Assembly (NCBI GenBank): GCA_027886175.1
Contig: JAJNNQ010000126.1
Location: 2,490,501 to 2,554,500 of the forward strand
Direction: 5' to 3'
From: Phylloscopus collybita
Lineage: Eukaryota; Chordata; Aves; Passeriformes; Phylloscopidae
Length of the DNA stretch: 64,000 nucleotides
Of this stretch, positions 1 through 12,556 are shown one piece after another. The position numbers and the translations under genes are program-made. Numbering within the stretch: the stretch's first letter is position 1; each line of letters opens with the position of its first letter. The notes beneath the pieces were generated by a model. The model worked only from the letters and a program-made list of their open reading frames with translations. It made no database searches and was not told the origin of the DNA.

Positions 1-470
1 TGGCAGTGGCACTGCAGCCTTGCAGAGTTACACACAGTTCTGTCTGCTGCAGCTTGAGCTAGAAGAGTGCAGCCTGGGGGGTGTGGCTCTCAACATGAGA
101 GGAAGAAAATTTGCTTAAAATATAGAAACTTAGCTTTTTATCTGCCAACATTACCCAAAATGAATCTGCTTCACACCAGATTTGATGCCAGCTCTTATTT
201 ATTTTAAATAAATGAATGCCTCTATAAATAAATGCCCTTTATTGAGGAATCTATTCTTTATTAGGTCATACTGAAGTAAATACTACCCTGGAAAAATAAA
301 CAAAAGGCTTTACACATGAAGAGATGAGGAGGAAATTTGCAGGTATCCCGGTGAATTCATGTGTGGGTTATTTTCTTAATTACTGAGAAGACTTGCAAGA
401 CAATAGCATCTTCTGTTTGTAAATTAACATAGTTCAGGTGCCCATTTTTGAATAAAAAAATTTGAAATTT

Positions 471-498
471 TGATTTTATATCAAATGATATAAAATCA
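471..498. repeat. Perfect inverted repeat, 13-bp arms, AA loop
   Basis: TGATTTTATATCA at 471-483 is followed by AA and then its exact reverse complement at 486-498. All pairs but two are A-T. It could extrude as a cruciform or hairpin, but no function is indicated. Confidence 0.85.
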
Positions 499-3033
499 TT
501 TGACAAGGTAATAAAATTGGAAGTAGTTATGGTCTAACCAAAGATTATATCTTCACATGTTGACTAATTTCTAGCAACAGGTAAACTTGGAAAACACAAA
601 CCACCTGTATCCATCTTTGATAATTAAAAAAAAGGTAGAAAAACAGAATCAAAATGTCAAGAAAAATATGAATTTAAAAAAACAATAACTTTGATTAGAA
701 ATGAGTTTTACTATTTTTTTTTTCCTTTGGAAAGGCATTACAGATTCAAGAGAAAAGCAGAAAAGATGCTATATGAAGTTCCCAAGGGTATGTGAAATAC
801 ACATTTGAGTGTGACTTCCAGATCTGTTCTGAAGACTTTATTATCTTACATACATATAGTTAATATGGTTGGAGCACCCAGTGGGTCTTCTCATAGCTTA
901 TGTTAAGCAAAGATCCAAGTCTTTGTGGGAATGAGTTTTCTGACTTGTCATAGATTTATATCTTTATGGGATGTCACTGATTTAGTTTGTAATGTCCAAC
1001 CTTTATTTCAGATGTAGACCCAACTATACAGAATGCTAAATATACTGAAATAGAGTATATTTAACTGAATGGAAAACAATAAATATTAAAATAAATATTA
1101 GAGGAAAAGAACAATTTAATTTTTATTTTGTGTGTATGCATCTTTGAGTGTTTTTACAAAATGTTTTTGTAGGTGTTTCCTGAAGGAGTATTTCTGTTTC
1201 CTGGGATTTGTTGTTGTTGTTTTAGTTGAAGGAATTGAATAAGAATGTGGTGTTTGGTTTAGTGAAAGTCAGGAAACATGTTGGATGAATTGGTTGGTAT
1301 GAAGAAGAGTAAATAGCTAGACTACCATCTCTGCTTTTGCTGCTTTATGCTACTCAGGTAGTCATTAATCCTTACTCTTTCAGACTTTCCAGTTACTTAC
1401 TTGTAGTAATCAGTCCAACATAATTGAAAGGGTGGGAAGCTATCATGCATGGGCTGTAAATTATTCCTCCTTGTACTTATCACCTTAAGGCACAGATTTC
1501 AGTTAATTGAGAAAGCAAAGCTGTTTAAAAAAAAAAACAGTGCTCAGATTAAGCATTTTGCTTGGAAACTCAAGGAATATAGAGAGACATTTCTGATTTC
1601 TGCCCAGATAGAAATTTTGCTCTATCTGCATGTTTTTTGATGGCAGAGTTTGCTCTTAATGGGTTTGAAGAGGTGAAATTCCTTGTTGATGTACCTGGTT
1701 TATCACCAACTGCAGCGTAAGTTCAGCAACTTCTGCAAATTTTTTGAGTCTATTGAACTTGTGGGTTAGGTGCACCACAGAAAACATGGTTTTATCAGAG
1801 CTGGCTCTTAGACTCTTTGTTCATTTGGTATTCCTAAACTCCTGCTTTCTTCCAGGTATGTACATATACACGTATATACACCCTGTAGTAACAGGGAATT
1901 TGACAAATGGAAACCCTTTACTGGAAAAACAAAAAGAAACAAATATCACTCAAAGAATTAGAGGAATTCAGATTTTGGTTAAATGGGACACTGTAAAATT
2001 ATCTAAAAATCCAGGAACTCATTAACACTCAGAAAAGTACCTGTTAGGAGTTAATGAAATTCTTGAAAGTGTTTGCAGAAGGTTTCAGCAGATCCAGTGG
2101 ATGTTTTGATGCACTGCATGTTCAGTAACAGCTGTGGATTTGTAGCCACACAGAGGTAAAGATCAGATACCTAATTCAGCACACAAAGGATAACTTCTAC
2201 AGAGCACCTTGAAAACTGAAAAGCTGTAATTAGAGAAACTGCCTTGGCATAAAAGATTCACCAGGATGACCTACTTAAAAGGATCATCATGTACCTAAAG
2301 TCAGGCTAGAGTTTGCCATCATAAATATTACATCAGGGCTTTTTTAAGGCTGCATTTCTCTTCCAGTAAATGCTTCAGTTCCAGTTAATAGTTGAATAGT
2401 GCCATCACATCTGTTTTCTTTGAGAAGCATTCAAAGTGTAGGAAATGAATCTAGAGAAAGATACTAAAAATAAACTCATTTTTTTACTGTAGGTGAATTT
2501 CCATTATTAAAAAGCCAGGGAGATATCTTTTAACTTGTAAAGTCACGTCTATGTGATTGTAGGCTTTGTTTTCTTGTATCAGAAGTATATCACATTCTTA
2601 GTTTATCTAATGCGGTCTGTAGTTTTTCCTATGTCTCAAAACACTATCAGTCCTAAAACTCATGTCTGGAGTATACTTCTGGAGACAGAATATGCCATAG
2701 AATGAGTAAAAAAGACAACTTCTCAAAGCCATTCCTTGGTATTCTCCCATAAAGCTCTGAGGGCAGTTCACACTGCTTTAGAAAGGGTAATAAGATTAGC
2801 TTCAGAAATTTCCATCTTTTTTACTCCTGCATCATATCTCACTGCCTCCTTAGTTGTATTACAGCAGTTTTTCTGAGGTAATGCTGGAAAATAGATCATT
2901 AAAATGATCATGGTTAAAAATAACCTTTTCCCCAAGCTGGAAGCAGGCGGTGTTTTCTTAGAAGCATTGCTAAAAAATTGTAGCCTGCTTTCTCCCAGAG
3001 GGGAGGCTTCTACAGTCTGTTGCAGTGTCCAGA

Positions 3034-3063
3034 TACACACACAAACACAGAGACACACACACA
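3034..3063. repeat. CA-rich interrupted microsatellite
   Basis: Interrupted ACAC/ACAG units, about 30 bp. Simple-sequence repeat only. Confidence 0.7.
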
Positions 3064-4128
3064 GCCTCCCTTAACTTTAGACACATGAGTAATGGTGCAA
3101 TTTCATAATTGATTTTAGCTGCTCTAACTACAGACTGTTGCCAAAGAATGATACTGCATTTCTTCCTTCTGTATGCTTGCATGCTGCTGCCATTTCTTCC
3201 TCCTGCCCCTAGTGATAATGCAGATGTGTGGTGAGCAAATTGTCATGCAGAGATGCACGGAGAAGAAGGGAATGGTTAGTCTTCAGTCTTAATAAGCAAA
3301 CTGCTCCTGACTCATGGTGTCTGCATTTGTGGCCTTGGGGCTGTACAAGATGGAAAGATACAGCAGGGGAGCAGGGAGAAGTGCTGGGGCAAAATGTCTT
3401 GATGCTTTCACTCAGCTTGGTTAGTGGGAAGTCATGCTGGACTAACACACCTGGAGATGCATTAACTGATTTCATACCTTCTGCCCCTACTGTGAGTACA
3501 GATAGGGAAGACAAGAATATGTCTGTCAATGACTTAGGTATTGGGAATCTCAATATTGGGAATTTCAAAGTGTGAAAGTGCCACCACTTCTGCCCACACA
3601 GCTCCCTGCCCTGAATTTATTAGGGTGGGATTTCATATTGCTAAGGCTTGGTGTGAAAGCACTGTGAATGCACTGGCCAAATTCAGTCAGCTTTGAGACA
3701 CTGGTACAGATTGGAGGAATACTAACTTCCTACAGGATTTGTGTTAAATAGAAGGCTAGAGAGATATTTCACAGTAACTCACTGAGAGAAAGGTTAGTAT
3801 TTTTAGCCCTGTTTTGTAAGAAAGAGCTTACAAAATATGTTATATGATGCATGGAATTGCTTGATTTCTTTCAGAATAAAACATGGTATCTGAGATTAGA
3901 GAGTAAAAATTAAACTCCTAAGATTGATAGAGATATTAAATTTACCTTCAGCATATTTTCCTTGTAACCCGTGTTATTTGTATCTCTGAAGAAAATACAG
4001 GCTTTTATATTTGAAGCCTTATATTCTGATGTCCAATGCTTAAATAAAGATTGGGATGATTCTGTATCAGTGTGCAGAGGCACCCCCAAATAGTGAGCCA
4101 TAAGCTTTTTTTCTCTTATATTTTACAG

Positions 4129-4252
4129 GTTGGATATTACAGCTTCACTTGTACCTGGGCTTTTTCCACTGATGTCCAACACACCATAGACATTCCAAAC
4201 AATATTTGGCAGGTGCCTTTGCAGATTAACAGCAGTCCTCCTTTGATACAGG
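4129..4252 (+). other. SV2C: SV2C 5'UTR part of the start-codon exon
   Basis: A pyrimidine-rich run ends in TTTTACAG, with the acceptor AG at 4127-4128. This places the exon start at 4129 and leaves 124 nt of untranslated sequence before the ATG at 4253. An in-frame TGA at 4244-4246, nine bases before that ATG, excludes an N-terminal extension within this exon. Weaker AGs occur at about 4212, 4224 and 4251, but none has a comparable pyrimidine tract. The 5' end of the mRNA is outside the window or unrecognised. Confidence 0.75.
4172..4189 (+). promoter_or_regulatory. Short upstream ORF in the SV2C leader
   Basis: An ATG at 4172 opens a five-codon reading frame (MSNTP) that closes with TAG at 4187-4189, 63 nt before the main start. 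Short upstream ORFs commonly lower initiation at the main start. Whether this one is used depends on the exon boundary at 4129 being right and on the upstream leader, which is not visible. Confidence 0.4.
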
Positions 4253-4832
4253 ATGGAGGACACATACAAAGACAGGACTTCACTAGTGAAAGGGGCCAAA
4301 GATATTGCTAAAGAGGTGAAGAGGCAAGCAGTGAAAAAAGTGAATAAAGCAGTTGACAAAGCCCAGGATGGCTACACACAGAGGTCCTACAATCGATTTC
4401 AGGATGAGGAAGATGACGACGATTACTACAGCCAAGGAGGAAATTATGGTGTGGAAGCTAATGATGATGAAGGATCAAGTGAAGCAACTGAAGGACATGA
4501 TGAAGATGATGAAATTTATGAAGGGGAGTATCAGGGAATCCCCAACATGGGGCAGGGTAAGGATGACATGGTGGCCTTAGGTCAGTCTATGCGTGATGAA
4601 TACAAGGATCGTCATGAACTGGAAACAGAGAGGAAAGCTGATGAAGAAGAGCTGGCACAGCAATATGAACTGATAATACAAGAATGTGGCCATGGTCGTT
4701 TCCAGTGGGCCCTCTTCTTTGTGTTAGGAATGGCCTTAATGGCTGATGGTGTTGAAGTGTTTGTGGTTGGATTTGTGTTGCCCAGTGCTGAAACAGATAT
4801 GTGTATACCCAATTCTGGATCAGGATGGCTTG
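4253..4832 (+). CDS. SV2C: SV2C coding exon 1: N-terminal cytoplasmic domain and first membrane helix
   Basis: SV2C is a 12-helix membrane protein of synaptic and secretory vesicles in the major facilitator superfamily. It modulates calcium-triggered exocytosis and binds synaptotagmin. The exon gives residues 1-193 plus the first base of codon 194. The start MEDTYKDRTS and the basic segment at residues 6-38 match SV2C rather than SV2A, which opens MEEGFRD, or SV2B. An acidic run DEEDDDDYY lies at residues 51-59 and the family hallmark EGHDEDDEIYEGEYQGIP at 80-97. The paralogue-wide ECGHGRFQWALFFVLG begins at residue 144 and leads into helix 1 (about 151-176). The ATG has A at -3 and G at +4, and is preceded by an in-frame stop. 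The donor is TTG|GTAAGT at 4833. No frameshift or stop is present, so the gene looks functional. Only this N-terminal third and the two following exons are in the window. Confidence 0.97.
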
Positions 4833-6089
4833 GTAAGTAAAGTCTTCATTCTGTCTTTTTTGCTACTAAAGTATTTGCTTACAGTAAGACTAAAAATGTG
4901 TTTGTCAACCTTATATAAAAGCCCCTTATATAAAAATAGGTTCATCTTGAACATAAATACAATTATTCAAATTAAAATTGATTGTATTAAGAATTTAATT
5001 AATATAGTGATTGTGTTTTTTAGATTATTGTTTTCTTTTTCAGTCAGTAAATAAATCACTAAAGAGTAAGACTGCACTGTAAAACTTAATAAGGAGAGTG
5101 ACAAATTTTCTTCATATATACAAGAGTCAGTGTCCAAATGAATTAATCTAAAATAAAGCAAAACCACAAAACCAGCCCACAGATGGAGAATTGGAGCCCT
5201 GCTGAAATGATATAGGTATGAAAAAGAGCAGATGATACAACTGTATGGCAACATTTTCACATCTGGACCTTTGCAATGGTGAGGTGAACTTCAATCTGGA
5301 AAATGCAAAAAATTCCAGTGAAAATGCTATCTATTATAGCCTTTCCCTCTTTTTTGTCTTTAGTGCTTTTATACCAATGACTGTTCTCTAGCCATCCAAA
5401 GAGAATACTGTTTACTTGGGATCAGGGTGACAGAAGAATGAACAAGAAGAGCCTGGGGTGTGTTTTTTGTGTCCATTCTGTGGATGGGGATGGGCTGTGT
5501 CTATCCCTAGCCTGTTCCCTCCTGTGGTATTGGACACAGGCAGTCTGAGCCAGCCTTGTGTGGCTTGCTGAGAGCAGCAGTGCTGCAATCAGGCCCCTGC
5601 TGTCTTCCCTGGATATGCCTAGGCAGGTAAAACAAGGCTCTCACGGAGCAGGGCTGTGGAGAAAAGTTGTAGAAAATGTTTCCCAAGGAAGAGGGGCGGT
5701 AGGAGCCCAGGCAGTTGGGACAGAGCAGTGACACTGTTCAATATTAACAATGACACAGACTCCGAACTTTTCAGAAGGCTGAAATGACTCCAATCAATCT
5801 TCATTACCTGGGACTCTCTTCCCTTTATGCTATTTTACAAAGAACCCACCCAAGGGGTGGAAGAAAGACAAACTTCTTCGACTACATTGGTCAAGTCAGA
5901 GGGACATCAAGAAAAGGTCCCTCCTTAGAAAAAGGAATGCAAAACATAGGATATGGTTAGGAAAACATGTCTCTTGTTGACAGAACAGTGCCTGGGAAAG
6001 AGTTTCAGAGAAATCAAAACATCGCAGCCCGAACCATGACTACAGAGCAGGAAATGGAATGTACATGTGTAGATAAGTGACTTGGACCT

Positions 6090-6705
6090 TGTTGTGGGAG
6101 GTGGAGGTGGTAGGGTGCTGCAGCCTTCCAGAAGTGTCCCCCGGGAGGGAGTTGCCCGGCGTCACAGGCACACGCTCTCCCAGGCACTCACACACACAGC
6201 AGATAGCTGTAATCCCTTGACAGGGATTACCCTTGAAGGGTCTTCCTGTGGAGTTCCATGGAAAAGGTTTATTCCAGCCATACATGAAGGAGTCCGGGGA
6301 CAAAGACAGGGCACACATGAAGGACCAGGGTTTATATATGGGGCAGCAGGGGAAGAGTTGAGAGCCAGGTCCAATGGGCCAGGGAGAAAGTGGTGCAGAG
6401 GCAGGGTAAGGTGCAAGGAAAGCCAACGGGGAAACAGGGGCGGAACAGGGGCAGGGAACTGCCCCAAATGAGGACCAATGGGGCCTCAAGGAAGAGAGAA
6501 CACTCTAGGGAAGGGACATATAGGGAGAAAAGGGGCAGGGAGGCCAATGGGCCAGCTGGGGAAATAGAACTGGGGTACATTTGCATATCAACCAAAGAAC
6601 CCTGGAAGAAGAAGACTTCTTTTCCTCACCTCATAAAGACACTTGTCTCATTCAGGGAATATCCCTCCAAGGGAGCATCATGTACTCTGGCTTAGGAGGC
6701 GCACT
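6090..6705 (-). mobile_element. LTR-like element, antisense
   Basis: A GC-rich island in AT-rich intron. Read on the minus strand it has GGAATAAACC (TTTATT at 6268-6273 on +), then about 180 nt of U5-like sequence ending CCCACAACA at 6090. Upstream of that lies a purine/pyrimidine-biased, U3-like region. GACCT occurs at 6085-6089 and again at 6706-6710 and may be a target-site duplication. However, the far end would be ACT rather than ACA, and the termini are poorly inverted. The boundaries are therefore tentative, and I cannot name the family. Confidence 0.45.
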
Positions 6706-7542
6706 GACCTCCAAAGGGCTTGAAAACTATTCCAGAAAAAAAGAGGACTTCTTATAAGACATTTAGAAGCCTTTGTTTTGTAGCAGATGTTCTGCTTGCA
6801 ACCTCTGTCTTTGCAGCACATGGATATGTTGCAACAGATCTCATTTTAGCTTTGCTGAGGTTCCTGACATATTGATACCAGCCATTTGGCTCTGGGGGTT
6901 TCCTTACTGTGGACTGCAGTCTCCCCCAGATGTATCTCTAAGCCTCCTTCCAAGTGACAGGAGCATAAGTAGAAGGTGAGGAGTTCTCAGATGACTGTGT
7001 CTTTTGCATTATTCTTTGCCATTTGATAATTTATTATTAGAACTACTTTGCACATGTTATTAGAAATACTTTGTATATACTATATGCAGGGCAATGATTA
7101 AACATAAAATGGGGGGGAAATTATTAAAGTTTTAATGGTTAAAGAAGTCGAATGCATATAATCTGTTTTATACTGCTTGTTTACACAAACTGCCAAAATT
7201 GTGTGTGTCATGCTTGGACCTGTGAGCTTTCAAGTCTGCTTCTTAAAGAAAGATGAGAAGCAAAAATAATGCAAATCTGTATCAGCAGATAAATGTCAAT
7301 GAGTCAGTGCAGATAATAACATAAAATGCACCTTAGAAAAGTAGTGAATGCCCAACTTTCTTTTTTAACATGATTTTTTTTTTCATTTAGTCCTTGGCAG
7401 TTGACAGTATCTTTAAAATCCACACCTCAATTTTTATAATTTTTGTAATTTTTATAGTTTCATATTGCTAGAAAAAAATTACCTCATGTCCATTTTTTAA
7501 TTACTGATGGTAGTGGTTTGAGTATCTACTAGAATTATTTAC

Positions 7543-8715
7543 TGTTTTATTGCTGTGAGACAGGATTATGAGAAAAGCAAAGCAGGCTCAAAACTTAAAA
7601 GGGTATAAAGACAGGTTTATTATCAAAATTACAAGAGAGAAAAAAATTATTAAGAATCAGAATAAAACCTTCAAAACACTTCTCCTTTCCCCCAACAGCT
7701 TCTTCTCCTTCTCCTAGATGACATAAAGACAAAACCTGGAACTCAAAGTCAGTTTACCACTTATAAAATAGCTTTTCATCAGTTCATTTAGAGAGAGAAA
7801 TCTTTTGGTTTACCATGGAAACTTCCCACAAGACAAGAACAGTCTTCTTGTGGCCTTCAATTCTCACAAAAGCAGCTACCTGGGAATCTGCAGTGGTGAA
7901 GTCGCCCCCATATTACACAGCCTCTCACCACTGCAATATGGGTCATGCATACTCATGGGGTATCATTTTAAAGATGAACAGTTCCAAAAGCAAAGGGTTT
8001 TCTTTATCTCTAGCAACATCCATCCTTTCTCTTTCTAGGGGCAGATCCTCATTTCCATCTCATCTCTCTCTTTCTCTCTCTTTCTCTCTTTATTCAAGCT
8101 TCTCATGAGATCACAGCTACTTCAATATTTACTTAGTCCATCACAAATAACCTTTGCTTATATCTGCACTCTGAACATTCTTATCATCTCCCCAATGCAT
8201 ATTTTTCACAATTCAAAGGGACATTCTAGTATATCACATTCCATTACCATGGCTCACAAAAGGCTTTCAGCCTAAAACAAAGGCATCTTCTCATGTCTTC
8301 CATTTAAGAGGTAACTCTTTCTTCACTGACTTTGATGTCTTCATATTGTCTCTCTACATGTCTCCACTCTGTCCCTTCTCTCTCACTCAAAGAGGATTTA
8401 TTGTTTGTCAAGTTTTATCTGTTACCTGTTCCCAGACTAGAAGAAATGAGAGGTTTCCTCAGAATTCCTCTGATTTTTGACCTGTGTAGTCCAGAGGCAT
8501 ATCCCATATTTAATTGGTTAACCAGGCTGTCAACATTCAAAGCCAGTCACTAATTGGTTTTTTCCACAGCTTTCCTCAACCAGTGCAAAACCAGCACACT
8601 AAAAAGTCTGCTTGTTTTACTGCATGCACCCTTCTCAACAAATGAAACAGTCAAAGTTGTCTTTGTTATCCTGGACGATAAAATATAAGGGTAACCCCCA
8701 AATTTCAAATTAATT
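7543..8715 (-). mobile_element. Long LTR-like element, antisense
   Basis: About 1.2 kb of distinctive, less AT-skewed sequence. On the minus strand it ends with a TATA-like box (TTTATACCC, about 7602), an AATAAACCTGTC signal (TTTATT at 7616-7621 on +) and a tail finishing CAATAAAACA at 7543. This order fits U3-R-U5 of an avian endogenous-retrovirus LTR, and I recall similar long LTRs in songbirds. Neither end has a confirmed target-site duplication. The left edge could lie nearer 7505, and the right edge may be truncated. A CT-rich stretch lies inside at 8063-8091. Confidence 0.5.
8063..8091. repeat. CT-rich microsatellite
   Basis: TCTC units interrupted by TTTC, about 29 bp, inside the LTR-like element. 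Confidence 0.7.
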
Positions 8716-8993
8716 CATATTGCATTGTATTTTCTACAAATAGTATTCTTTCTAAACAACTGCCTTGAACGTTGTGGAGGTGTTGGGAATTGGGAGTGGG
8801 GAGTATTGTCCCCACAATAGTAGGGGCCATGAGTATTCACATCCACCTATTGGGGTCTGACCCATGTCAAGAAGGTTGAGGATTTCCCTGTCACTAGAGT
8901 TCTTATGATGCTGTCTTGAGATGTACTGGAATAATTGTAAATATTTAACTAAATTCAGTATAGAAGCTGTTAAATACCTCATAGTTACTAGTA

Positions 8994-9024
8994 TGTGTGT
9001 GTGTGTGTGCATGTGTATGTGTGT
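8994..9024. repeat. (TG)n microsatellite
   Basis: About eight uninterrupted TG units, followed by interrupted ones (GCATG, GTATG). A potentially length-polymorphic dinucleotide repeat. Confidence 0.85.
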
Positions 9025-10487
9025 AAAATGATGCTTGTTGAGAAAATGAAGGTAACAGCTCTGGAAAACTGCTGTGCAAGTAATGTGTTTTCTTACCTAA
9101 AATATAGAAACTGTACTGTATCTTCATTTTGCAATAATATAAAACTAGCCGCTCTGTTGTGGTATTAACAAATAATTATGTACTAAAAGATTAACATACA
9201 AAAGCAGGAAAGAATAGAGATAGGCAATTTCTTTCCCAGTGTGTATTGAAGGCATTGCAACATGTGACTGTTTTATCAATAATTTCAGCAAAAAATTGTC
9301 TTCCTGGCCCATTTTACTAGAAATATATCATAAGCTGCAAGTCATCAGTACATCAATGTACATTTGGCTTATAAACAGAGTAGATATACTGCTTGCAGAC
9401 AGTATAACCTTAATTCCACTGATACAAATTATTTATTGTAGCAGTGAATGCTTAGTGAAAGCATTTTTAAGTTGTCATAACTGGGCCCTCACAGCCATGC
9501 ATTTCAATTACTTTGCACTTGTGATTTCAACTTATAATTACATCCTAACTGGGGTCTTCCAGACAGGCATAATTCTTTTTCTCATGATTAGAATTCCATA
9601 ATCCAGAGGATTCTAATGTTTTTAGAATATTAAAGTCACAGGACTAATGGTAAGGGTTATAAGGTAAATAAGTACACATACACAATATTTATTTTTCAGG
9701 CAATTTTCTAGACTGTCAAGATACACGCTAAAAACATCTTAATTTGTCTTTTAAAAAGCATTCATTGATTTGGTTGTAAAAACTGTTTTCTCATATATCA
9801 TGCCATGACAGTTTACTAGGGAACTTGAGCTAATTAAAAACATGTGACAATATTTATTGAACCTCCATGTTGCATTTTTTATTTTTAAAAAATTAACTTT
9901 CAAAAGGACAATTTCCCCAAATTCTTCTATACTGACCCTTGTATGAGCTTGAGATCACTGTTTATTGATCACAGCAACATCTCAGAGCCTATAAAGTCAC
10001 ATAATGAGTTCTTTGTCATGAATTAGCTTCAAGTTGTCTTTTGAATGAAATAATAAACCAATACATTTTTCATCTCAAGTAAGTGATTTTCTTAAGAAGA
10101 GGACAGTTGACTAGCTTAAATTATCCAGGATTATAGTGACAAGTCACTAAGCATGAGAGAAATGTGTCCCTGCTGTATATTTAACTTGGCAGTACCTGCT
10201 AACTCCTGCATATAAGAGGATTCACACTGATCTCTTGGTTTCTGGCATTGATGAGGCAAGACTGTACCTTCATGACACAGGTTGTAGGCTCAGGCCTGAA
10301 GATTTTATTTTAATTTAATTTATTTTGTTATCTTTTCCTGCTTGTGTCTTAACTCTTTGGCTTTATCAGTCAGAAACAGACTGATTTTAGGTTAATTCTC
10401 TGGGCTCTAATTTGGGTATACTTTTCTACCCATTTTTTCCCTGTCTTTGCATTCAGATTAGTCTTCGCATTGATATTGTTCTTAAGG

Positions 10488-10545
10488 GTAGGGTTTTTTT
10501 GTTTGTTTGTCTTGGTTTGGGTTTTTTTGTTTGTTTTTGTTTTAA
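10488..10545. repeat. GTTT-rich low-complexity tract
   Basis: G and T only, except for a single C, with GTTTGTTT and T-runs. It is one of about nine such tracts in the window, in both orientations. Confidence 0.75.
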
Positions 10546-10872
10546 TGCAAAAATTTTACTATGGCCTTTTCTTTCCTCAGCATCTCTGTATCTGAAATAC
10601 TGAAACATTGCTTTTCCTAAGCTAGGCAAAGCTAGACTTTCCCAGCTCTACCTGTTCAGGATGCCATGCTCCTTCTGACCATCCTGTCACTGGGTCTCCC
10701 TTGGGACCTGTAAGATCTCAGCCCTGTGTGTAGGACCCTTGACAGCTGCCTTGCTGGCACCATTATTAGCAGCACATACAGGCTGACTCCTGCTCCTCAG
10801 CTGGTCAGGAGGCCACTCCTCACAGCAGCAATTGGCACCTTTTTCAGACAGACACCTCCATCCTTTTTTTAT

Positions 10873-11010
10873 CATGTAATCATGGAATTGTTTGACTTGG
10901 AAGGGACCTCTAAAAGGCCATGCAATCCAAACCCCTTGCAATAACTGAATCAGGTTGCTCAGAGGACCGTCCAGCTCAACATTACAAAAAACCTGAACAT
11001 CTCGGGATTT
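10873..11010 (-). mobile_element. CR1 retroposon 3' fragment, antisense
   Basis: On + the segment opens with a degraded ATCATGTAATCATGGAATT. It runs through TTGACTTGGAAGGGACCTCT, AAAGGCCATGCAATCCAAACCCC and AATCAGGTTGCTCAGAG. These are the reverse complement of the diagnostic CR1 3' untranslated region. The right-hand end fades out near 11010. It is a 5'-truncated, inactive copy. Confidence 0.8.
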
Positions 11011-12556
11011 AGTGATTATTTTTAAAACTTTTATTTTTTTATTTTTTGCATGCGTACCATTAGGCACTCTTACTCACTGACTGACGTCCTTTACAGAGGC
11101 CAATTGCTCCTCAATGATTTCTAATAGTCTCCCTGGTCTGTTTTGAATTCCTGTATGATCCTCTGTAGGAAGTTTGGACTGAATGATCTCTTGAGGGTAA
11201 ATAGTCTTCTACTCTGTTCTGTCTTACCATAGTGTTAACCTATGTGTTAGTCAAGACTTTGATACACGTTCATAGACAGTACAGTAACAAACCTAGAAAT
11301 AATATTTATTTGTAAAAGATATTCTTAGCTGATGAGTCAGCCTACAGACATTATCTTCCATCTAAAAAACTCAAGTATTGTGGTAAATTGCTGGGCTGAT
11401 AATGCAGGTACTGTGAATGTGAATAGCAACAAACAGCTTACCTTGGAAATAAAATTATTTTCTGAAACCCCACATTTAGTGTCAAATAATACCTTGATCT
11501 GAGGGATTTTTTTCTGTTATTTTTTGAATTTAATAAACAAATATTGTGTAATATTTGTAGAAAGAAGAATATCATTGGCATAACTAGGCCTTTTGGGCAG
11601 AAGAATTTCTCAATCTGGGACAAGAGTCTACCAACTCTGCATTGATTACTAACTTACACATTAGCTACTTTAATAACAGTGCTTCCCATGCCTACTGTGT
11701 CTTAAAACCTACCAAACATAACCAGCATAATTCTAATGCACTTAGTTTTTTCTCTTTACATGAGAAGAAGTGCTCTCCAGAAGTTTGGTAGCTGATGCAA
11801 TGTGCTTGTAAGCTCTGCTAAGAATACCAAATGATCTCTGAATATTTCCACTTCTTAGTTTAAAGGAGTACTGGCTTGCTAGATGCTTGCTATTTAATCT
11901 GATTCTGTTTTGCAATGATCATTTTCAACAACTTTATATTCAACAAATACTTTCCAAAAACCTATCAATGATGAATAGAAGTCCTTCCATTGGAACAGAA
12001 TAACCCAAGTCACTGGTAGGGGTTAGTCACTAAAATGCTGGGTAGCAAACAGCTCTGCAGAAGGATCTGTGGTTTTTAATAAGAAGCAAGTTGGCATAGG
12101 ACAGCAGTGACTTGGAGCTCCATCAACAAGAGTGACCAGTAAGCAGACAGTGATTATTTTCCATTCTCAACACAGTGAGCCTCCATGTTAAATTCCCTGT
12201 CCTGTTGTGTGGGGCCACATAAAAAGGAGAAATTAACAAATTCAGGCAGATTTAGTAGAGCACCAATAATGTGACGAGAGGAGTGGAATACACAGCATAT
12301 AAGAAGCAAAAGGACCTGATCTTCTTTAGTGTGGAGGATAGAGGTGTGAGGTGAATCTCTCTATACTATTTGGCAACAAAACTGAGAGAAACTACAGTGA
12401 GGGTGGATTAAAATTTTTCTCAGAGGAGTATGAAGATCAGAAGCTGCAATTGGGGAACATCTGGTACAATGAATAAAGTTCAGAGTGAGATGGTCAACCA
12501 CTGGGAATGTTGCATGGAGAAACTGTGGGATATTTGGTAGATTTTCAAAAGTTGGC

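Larger units (their letters stand above)
1..4128 (+). other. SV2C: 5' non-coding / upstream intron of SV2C
   Basis: This stretch lies upstream of the splice acceptor at 4127-4128. It is therefore most simply the intron between an unseen 5' untranslated exon and the exon that carries the start codon. It is AT-rich, with short A and T runs, a perfect hairpin at 471-498 and a short CA-rich tract at 3034-3063. I see no open reading frame of family character, no CpG-rich promoter and no recognisable transposon in it. A promoter or first exon inside it cannot be excluded from sequence alone. Confidence 0.6.

Noticed and set aside
6040..6489. Minus-strand open frame of 149 codons
   Set aside because: It lies in a GC-rich LTR-like segment, overlaps other open frames on both strands and has no recognisable domain. 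Proline/serine-rich composition comes from the nucleotide bias.
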